Origin: Methanomassiliicoccales archaeon
GTDB taxonomy: Archaea; Thermoplasmatota; Thermoplasmata; Sysuiplasmatales; Sysuiplasmataceae
Length of the DNA: 11,918 nt
Direction of reading: 5' to 3'
Assembly (NCBI GenBank): GCA_027365715.1
Contig: DAHXLZ010000019.1
Location: forward strand, 1-11,918
The notes under the pieces are model-generated. The model did not search any database. It saw nothing but the letters and a program-made list of their open reading frames with translations, and was not told the DNA's origin. Below are positions 7,846-11,918 of the stretch, one piece after another. The first letter of the stretch is position 1. Every line of letters starts with the position of its first letter. Made by a program: the position numbers and the translations under genes.

Positions 7846-7852
7846 TTATATT
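7846..7852 (-). promoter_or_regulatory. TATA-like box of the small beta-rich protein gene
   Basis: The minus strand reads ATATAAC, centred 26 bases upstream of the ATG at 7823. This is the expected geometry for a leaderless archaeal transcript. It lies inside the reading frame that would start at 7919, which argues against that longer form. Confidence 0.5.
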
Positions 7853-7892
7853 CAATGCGATCCGCCAAATTTCGGTGCCCATTAAGCTTAAA

Positions 7893-7900
7893 CTTATATT
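7893..7900 (+). promoter_or_regulatory. TATA box of the superoxide dismutase gene
   Basis: CTTATATT on the plus strand, centred about 28 bases upstream of the GTG at 7925. The spacing supports a leaderless transcript starting at or next to the GTG. A TTTAAG element overlaps on the opposite strand. Confidence 0.6.
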
Positions 7901-7924
7901 TGATTAGCAAAATAGGCATCTAGG

Positions 7925-8557
7925 GTGAATCTATTGGCAAGAACAAAATATGCAGCCGTACCCCTCAAGTACACTGAAGTGGAAGGTATATCCGCTAAGA
8001 CTTTTACCGAGCATTTCAAACTGTATGAAGGGTATGTGAACAAAACCAATGAAATATACGAGAAGATCGCAAACAACTTTGCCGACCCGTCTAAATCGGC
8101 AGGGACCTACAGCGAATACGGGGAAGCAAAGAGGCAGCTCTCGTTCAACCTGGGAGGCATGTGGAACCACAAGCTCTATTTCGGCGATTTTGAAGCCGGA
8201 AAGGGAACCGCAGCATCGGAGAGCCTGAAGAAAGCGATGACGGAGGATTTTGGTTCCTTCGACAAATGGAAGGAAGATTTTGTTGCAGCAGGCATGGCAG
8301 CACGCGGCTGGGGCATGCTGTGCTACGGCCTGGATGACGGCAGACTGCACAACGTTGTCCTTGACGCTCAGAATGCAGGTTTCCCTGCAACCGTCGTTCC
8401 ACTTGTTCTGATGGATGTGTACGAGCATGCATATTTCATCGATTACGGAACTGGCAGAAAAGGATACATAGAAGCGTTCTTCAAGAACCTGAACTGGGAT
8501 CGTGTTTCAAAGAGATACGAAAAGTGCTCCAGGATGCATAAAATCTGGAACGAATAA
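7925..8557 (+). CDS. sod: Fe/Mn-family superoxide dismutase
   Basis: Disproportionates superoxide to oxygen and hydrogen peroxide; cytoplasmic, with no signal peptide. 210 residues from a GTG start, the normal family length. Candidate metal ligands are H30 (TEHFKLYEGYV), H82 (GGMWNHKLYF), D164 and H168 (DVYEHAYFIDYG). The signature is DVYEHAY rather than the usual DVWEHAY, and the first-ligand block has a single His instead of the HHxKHH cluster. A Gly sits where Fe enzymes carry their second-shell Gln, and Q149 lies near where Mn enzymes supply it, so metal preference cannot be settled. The C-terminal part (GYIEAFFKNLNWDRVSKRYE) is typical. It is transcribed alone from its own promoter, and its presence implies exposure to oxygen. 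The family call is firm; the substitutions make activity worth testing. Confidence 0.93.
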   Translation: MNLLARTKYAAVPLKYTEVEGISAKTFTEHFKLYEGYVNKTNEIYEKIANNFADPSKSAGTYSEYGEAKRQLSFNLGGMWNHKLYFGDFEAGKGTAASESLKKAMTEDFGSFDKWKEDFVAAGMAARGWGMLCYGLDDGRLHNVVLDAQNAGFPATVVPLVLMDVYEHAYFIDYGTGRKGYIEAFFKNLNWDRVSKRYEKCSRMHKIWNE

Positions 8558-8576
8558 TAACACAATCATCTGCCCG

Positions 8577-8609
8577 GGCTGCAAATCCTTTAAATTTTCA
8601 TTTGCTGCC
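8577..8609. terminator. Hairpin between two convergent genes, possible bidirectional terminator
   Basis: GGCTGCAAAT and ATTTGCTGCC form a 10-position stem with one T-T mismatch around a 13-base A/T-rich loop containing TTTAAATTTT. It begins 20 bases after the superoxide dismutase stop and lies about 70 bases beyond the stop of the convergent membrane protein gene. That placement fits a shared transcript end. The loop also resembles a TATA box, so a promoter cannot be excluded. Confidence 0.45.
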
Positions 8610-8677
8610 GATTGCCCGGGGTAGCGGCGCTCCGATTCCCAGCTGAATTCATTGAACTGCACTTATCTGGCAGAAAA

Positions 8678-9043
8678 TCACTTTATCCTGTCGAATATTT
8701 CCTCGGACATCATCTCAGATTCATGGTCGCCGTCCTCTTTACCGTGTCCCCAGATTCTCCTGTAAATGTAAAAATACTCTATTGCCAGAAGTGAGGCGGC
8801 TGTTCCGCCCATCAGCAACGGATTGAACTGTGAAATGCCAGTTGCATAAGAGATTACAGATACGACAAACAGGGACTCCAAAAGTACAAGAGGCAGGAAT
8901 AAGTATCTAAGAAAATCTTCGATGAACCAGTCATGCCACGATTTGCCCGGATCCTGAAGAGCCTGCTGTTTCTGAAGCTCAAGTGGATTGTCTTCGTATC
9001 CGGGATCGCAGCCGTCGTGCACTCTTTCAGATGATCGAGTCAT
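8678..9043 (-). CDS. Small two-helix membrane protein of unknown function
   Basis: 121 residues from the ATG at 9043. A polar, acidic N-terminal stretch of about 40 residues is followed by two hydrophobic segments, roughly 43-69 (FLRYLFLPLVLLESLFVVSV...) and 74-94 (PLLMGGTAASLLAIEYFYIY). It ends in a charged tail (RRIWGHGKEDGDHESE, then MMSEEIFDRIK). The Arg-rich edge after the second helix suggests that both termini face the cytoplasm. I do not recognise a family. A GTG or ATG about 14 codons further upstream (near 9085) is possible, but the 9043 start has a TATA-like element 26 bases before it. The gene lies downstream of the large membrane protein gene on the same strand, with a 208-base gap that carries several inverted repeats. 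Confidence 0.7.
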   Translation of the reverse strand: MTRSSERVHDGCDPGYEDNPLELQKQQALQDPGKSWHDWFIEDFLRYLFLPLVLLESLFVVSVISYATGISQFNPLLMGGTAASLLAIEYFYIYRRIWGHGKEDGDHESEMMSEEIFDRIK

Positions 9044-9063
9044 ACAGTTCACGCTTCCGCTCA

Positions 9064-9071
9064 GATTATGG
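9064..9071 (-). promoter_or_regulatory. Weak TATA-like box of the small membrane protein gene
   Basis: The minus strand reads CCATAATC, centred about 26 bases upstream of the ATG at 9043. The match is poor, but the spacing is right for a leaderless transcript. Confidence 0.35.
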
Positions 9072-9078
9072 AAAGTCC

Positions 9079-9100
9079 GTCCCAATGACGCATTGCGGAC
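9079..9100. repeat. Nine-base-pair hairpin upstream of the small membrane protein gene
   Basis: GTCC-CAATG, loop ACG, CATTG-C-GGAC: nine paired positions with one bulged C at 9096. It lies directly upstream (minus strand) of the TATA-like element at 9064-9071. It could act as a dyad binding site or as the 3' hairpin of the upstream transcript. Confidence 0.45.
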
Positions 9101-9190
9101 ACCTTATTCATTATCAGTATCATATTTACGCCGATTGCCCTTCGCGCCATTGTGCATTGAGCATGGTGTTCAGCTGCAATAGGGAGTAGT

Positions 9191-9232
9191 ACAGCACGCC
9201 TGCCGGAAAGTGTGCTGTGACGGACTTTCGGC
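9191..9232. other. Interleaved inverted repeats with H-type pseudoknot topology
   Basis: Stem 1 pairs ACAGCAC (9191-9197) with GTGCTGT (9212-9218), seven perfect pairs. Stem 2 pairs GCCGGAAAGT (9202-9211) with ACTTTCGGC (9224-9232), nine pairs with one bulged G. The left arm of stem 2 lies in the loop of stem 1 and its right arm lies outside, so both can form together as a pseudoknot with linkers of 4, 0 and 5 nt. On the minus strand it starts 19 nt after the stop codon of the large membrane protein gene. The pairings are directly visible; any RNA function is inference. Confidence 0.45.
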
Positions 9233-9251
9233 GCTCGCATCCACCGGCACA

Positions 9252-11804
9252 TCAGGCGCCGCGCCGTCCATATATTGAGAGCAGTTTATGCACATCGAAT
9301 CTTTCCTCAATCACGGGCCAGACGATGAAAAGGGTTATGATGAGTATGGCGGAAATGGCTGAAACTGCATAGGCTGTTTCCGCATGGCCTGCGGCAGCAT
9401 AATTCAGCGTTATGCCTGCTGGACCGCCGCTCACCTGGAATATCATCTCACCAAACGAGTCGGAAACAGGCGCGCCTGACTGTGAGAAATATGATACAAG
9501 CCCTGGTTCTGCAAACCAGAGCTCAGGTGCTCCTGCCGGTGGTACGAACACAAGATAGCTGCTTGAATTCAAACCGATTAAACCGGGAATCTGCACCGTG
9601 TACCTTGCATCGTTGACCTTGCTGCTGTTGAGGGGGAGATAGTAGCCTCCTCCGGCAGCTGCTGTTCCGTTCCCTGATAAAATCCAGGCGAAATTGGTAA
9701 GGTTTACACTGGCAGAGAGGGATACGAATTCGTTGTATGACGGCACTGCTGCCACACGGTGAACTATGTATGCCCTCGAAACAGGGTGAAGGTTCAGGAA
9801 CAGCGAGCATGCTGTTGTGTTCTCAATCAGCCTCATATCGCTCTGGTGATAGAGAAATGAATAATTCCAGTAATCTGCACTCTTGCTCAGGAAAACATAC
9901 TTCACATCCATCACAGAAAGGATGTTCCCGAGATGAGTTATCCTGTTCCGGTTGCTGAGAATCGAAAATATGAGTGGTGAAAAGAGCTGCTGTGAGCCCT
10001 CCCCTCCGACGTAAGTATTGCGCCCGCCGAATATCAGATTCTGCCTGAAGAAGGAGTTGAATGGCGAAGCGAACCTGGTCCCGCTCCAGTTGTAATACAT
10101 GTATCCGTGCCATGGAAATACAAGGACGGAATAATCCGACGTGTTGCTGTCCATTATGCTCTGGGCCCTGTACCAGGAAGAGGGGTACTGGGCATTTGTC
10201 AGCTGCCCGTTAAATGAATTCACCTCCATGTACGAATAAACAAACGGAGAGACCAGGGAGACGGCAATGATTACAGTAATCGCAGCCACCAGATACTTTC
10301 TGCTGCTTTCAGGCAACAATGCTTTGCCGTTGCCCGCAAGGTAGGACTGCAGCTGAAGTATGCCTAAGCCGCCAAGAAAACTGTAGGCAAAAACCAGGAG
10401 CGCGACAAATTTCTGAGGTTCCCTGAAGCCGTTGAAAAGGGGGACATTATCGTACAGGAATGTGTAAAGGCCGGCCGTCAGAGGTGAGGATATTCCTGTT
10501 GCAAAGAGGACGGAAAACACTGCAGCAATCGCAAGAGTAATTGCGACAGGGGCTTTTGTTGTGCCGTAATAGCTGATAAGGCCGAAAATGCTGAGGGAAA
10601 GGAAGATGAAAAAAATGAAAATCAGCGATGGAAAAATCGATACAGGATACAGATATCCGGTGCGGAAGAAGCCGTACATGGAGGCAATGCTGAACATTGT
10701 GTTGCCGAACACTGTCGGAGTGGATGCGAATGCTATTGCGTCAAGAAATGTGAAGCTGCCCAGAATATTGTCGGTTGAGGCGCCCGCAGAATACAACCAG
10801 AAGAAATTGAGAAGAAAAAGCATGGTGATAATGAGAATAACCGAGGTGCCTGCCCTGCTGATGTGTGCGACAAACTTGCCCCTTCCGGCATAGAAACAGA
10901 GAACGACAAAAAACAGCGCAGAGAGACCGGTCATCAGGACAAAAGTATGAATATCGAACACGGCCAGAGTTGTGAAGATAAGAGCAGAGCGCGCTGCATT
11001 TATGAACATTGTTCGCCGTGTAACTGCCGACATCAGGAGAACAAACGACAGAAAGGCCAGCGGGCTTAAGGAGTATGCAAAAAGAAGTCCCCATGCGCCT
11101 GCCAGCATCCTCGCGTAAACAAACGGATTTACGGCATAGAGTATCGATGCAAAATATCTGGACGGACCATTAAGATGGAAGTGCCCTGAAAAGAGGTACA
11201 TGGTGTAGCCGGAGAGGAAAAATATCAGGAACAGGAATATTTTTTCAATAAACCAGGCCGGAACTGCCATGTACGCGAGATATTCAAAGAGCGCGAGTGC
11301 GTTGCCCCCTCCCAGAGAGGGGGAGAAACCGTAAACACCGGCCAGCGATACTCGCGGCCCGAATACCATGTCTGTCACCAGCACATACCCCGGCTGAAGG
11401 AAGGCACCGAGTACAATCACAGATATTGATGAGAAAAATGCTACCGGCGCCACCGTGCCTGAAAGGAAGGCATAATGCTTCCTGACCCATTCAACCACCG
11501 CATATGCATAGCCGGCAGCTGACGAGTACAGCGCACTGCTGCGGTGCCTGCGGGAGCTCCTGTAGTCATCGACTATCAGCAGAATGACACCGCCAACCAG
11601 GCAGTAGAAGAATACTATCGCTATGTCATTCGAAGCGACAGAATTGCCCGTCGAGGATTCCACTGCAGCACTGATCAGCAGTATCAGTGCAAGGGCGATG
11701 AGATACCTCGGATCGATTCTGTATATGGCATATAATATCGTGAATGGCAACAGTATGACAATCGCAACAACATTGTAAATTTCCGTAAGCTCCCCGCAGT
11801 TCAC
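9252..11804 (-). CDS. Large polytopic membrane protein, GT-C glycosyltransferase-like (YfhO/AftD-like)
   Basis: 850 residues from a GTG at 11804. There are about twelve or more hydrophobic segments between residues 12 and 525, then a large outward-facing domain (about 526-808), then a final helix (about 811-830) and a short basic tail. The first sizeable outer loop carries YVLVTDMVFGP (D145), the position of the acidic residue in GT-C enzymes. Near the end of the helix bundle is FREPQKFVALL (460-470), a pattern common in large archaeal and actinobacterial GT-C-like proteins of the YfhO, PTPS-related and AftD groups. ILSVMDVKYVFLS (628-640) in the soluble part is also typical. The outer domain has many N-X-S/T sequons. 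A role in transferring sugars from polyprenyl carriers to envelope glycans is likely but not proven, and substrate cannot be named. An alternative is a flippase-like or purely structural envelope protein. Confidence 0.82.
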   Translation of the reverse strand: MNCGELTEIYNVVAIVILLPFTILYAIYRIDPRYLIALALILLISAAVESSTGNSVASNDIAIVFFYCLVGGVILLIVDDYRSSRRHRSSALYSSAAGYAYAVVEWVRKHYAFLSGTVAPVAFFSSISVIVLGAFLQPGYVLVTDMVFGPRVSLAGVYGFSPSLGGGNALALFEYLAYMAVPAWFIEKIFLFLIFFLSGYTMYLFSGHFHLNGPSRYFASILYAVNPFVYARMLAGAWGLLFAYSLSPLAFLSFVLLMSAVTRRTMFINAARSALIFTTLAVFDIHTFVLMTGLSALFFVVLCFYAGRGKFVAHISRAGTSVILIITMLFLLNFFWLYSAGASTDNILGSFTFLDAIAFASTPTVFGNTMFSIASMYGFFRTGYLYPVSIFPSLIFIFFIFLSLSIFGLISYYGTTKAPVAITLAIAAVFSVLFATGISSPLTAGLYTFLYDNVPLFNGFREPQKFVALLVFAYSFLGGLGILQLQSYLAGNGKALLPESSRKYLVAAITVIIAVSLVSPFVYSYMEVNSFNGQLTNAQYPSSWYRAQSIMDSNTSDYSVLVFPWHGYMYYNWSGTRFASPFNSFFRQNLIFGGRNTYVGGEGSQQLFSPLIFSILSNRNRITHLGNILSVMDVKYVFLSKSADYWNYSFLYHQSDMRLIENTTACSLFLNLHPVSRAYIVHRVAAVPSYNEFVSLSASVNLTNFAWILSGNGTAAAGGGYYLPLNSSKVNDARYTVQIPGLIGLNSSSYLVFVPPAGAPELWFAEPGLVSYFSQSGAPVSDSFGEMIFQVSGGPAGITLNYAAAGHAETAYAVSAISAILIITLFIVWPVIEERFDVHKLLSIYGRRGA

Positions 11805-11817
11805 AAAAGGGAGGATA

Positions 11818-11829
11818 GATAAATAAACT
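11818..11829 (-). promoter_or_regulatory. TATA-like element upstream of the GT-C-like gene
   Basis: The minus strand reads GTTTATTTATCT, centred about 20 bases before the GTG at 11804, slightly closer than ideal. A second candidate, TGTATTTAGC at 11860-11851, would start transcription near 11829 and give a leader of about 25 nt. Either could serve; no SD-like site precedes the GTG. Confidence 0.4.
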
Positions 11830-11860
11830 CATTTGCAGCGGCGGCCCGATGCTAAATACA

Positions 11861-11881
11861 TTGACAAGGTGACACTGTCAA
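11861..11881. promoter_or_regulatory. Dyad with three TGACA half-sites, candidate operator
   Basis: TTGACA, nine bases, TGTCAA forms a 21-bp dyad. Nested in its right half is a second perfect dyad, TGACA-C-TGTCA (11870-11880), giving two direct and one inverted half-sites. It lies immediately upstream of the candidate promoters of the GT-C-like gene, where an archaeal regulator could bind. The regulator is unknown, and it may serve a gene beyond the window instead. Confidence 0.4.
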
Positions 11882-11918
11882 ATTTCCCCTGATATTCCGA
11901 GATGGTTGGCAGTTTGAA

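Noticed and set aside
7931..8428. A 165-codon minus-strand frame opposite the superoxide dismutase gene
   Set aside because: It is antisense to a gene with clear metal-binding motifs; its Cys- and His-rich translation mirrors the sense codons.
8605..8660. A possible tRNA-like stretch after the superoxide dismutase gene
   Set aside because: No T-arm consensus (GGTTCRANNCC), no anticodon stem and no acceptor pairing could be found.
9071..9100. GGAAAGTCCGTCCC resembles the conserved 5' core of RNase P RNA
   Set aside because: The matching 3' conserved core (ACAGNA...GGCUUA-like) and the other conserved blocks are not seen within the short gap, and the similarity is only about nine bases.
9061..9252. 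A 63-codon minus-strand frame in the gap after the GT-C-like gene
   Set aside because: No motif, basic low-complexity translation, no promoter or ribosome binding site, and it covers the inverted-repeat cluster, which better explains the region.
11626..11832. A 68-codon minus-strand frame beginning upstream of the GT-C-like gene
   Set aside because: It is an alternative frame overlapping the start of the 850-residue gene and has no recognisable features.

Overview
The window looks archaeal, most likely a Thermoplasmata-type euryarchaeon of moderate G+C content. The evidence is an archaeal AglB/STT3 oligosaccharyltransferase, an archaeal-type orotidine-5'-phosphate decarboxylase, AT-rich TATA-like boxes at about -26 to -28 from several start codons (suggesting leaderless transcripts), and very compact intergenic spaces. 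The lineage assignment is an inference from gene content and style, not from a marker gene. I saw no rRNA, tRNA, CRISPR array, transposase or integrase.

Layout. Positions 1-4922 (minus) are one unbroken reading frame that runs off the left edge. It encodes an AglB/STT3 oligosaccharyltransferase with all three hallmark motifs (DxD, TIxE, WWDYG) and an unusually long extracellular tail of at least seven tandem beta-sandwich repeats rich in N-glycosylation sequons. Positions 5107-5775 (minus) are pyrF, and 5881-6477 (minus) a GNAT acetyltransferase. Divergently, 6630-7418 (plus) encodes a stand-alone asparagine-synthase-type PP-loop protein. Its 3' end overlaps a convergent small beta-rich protein gene (7377-7823, minus). 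Diverging from that is an Fe/Mn superoxide dismutase (7925-8557, plus). A hairpin separates it from a convergent two-helix membrane protein (8678-9043, minus). Finally, 9252-11804 (minus) encodes an 850-residue polytopic membrane protein that resembles GT-C glycosyltransferase-like or YfhO-like envelope proteins.

The genes are not one obvious operon. The two outer genes (AglB and the GT-C-like protein) both point to assembly of surface glycans or a glycoprotein envelope. The middle genes are housekeeping (pyrimidine synthesis, oxidative defence) or of unknown role, mostly as single transcription units with their own promoters.

The most interesting observations are the sequon-dense repeat tail on the oligosaccharyltransferase, its non-canonical second acidic motif, a pseudoknot-capable inverted-repeat cluster just after the large membrane protein gene, the atypical superoxide dismutase signature, and the glutaminase-less asparagine-synthase protein.
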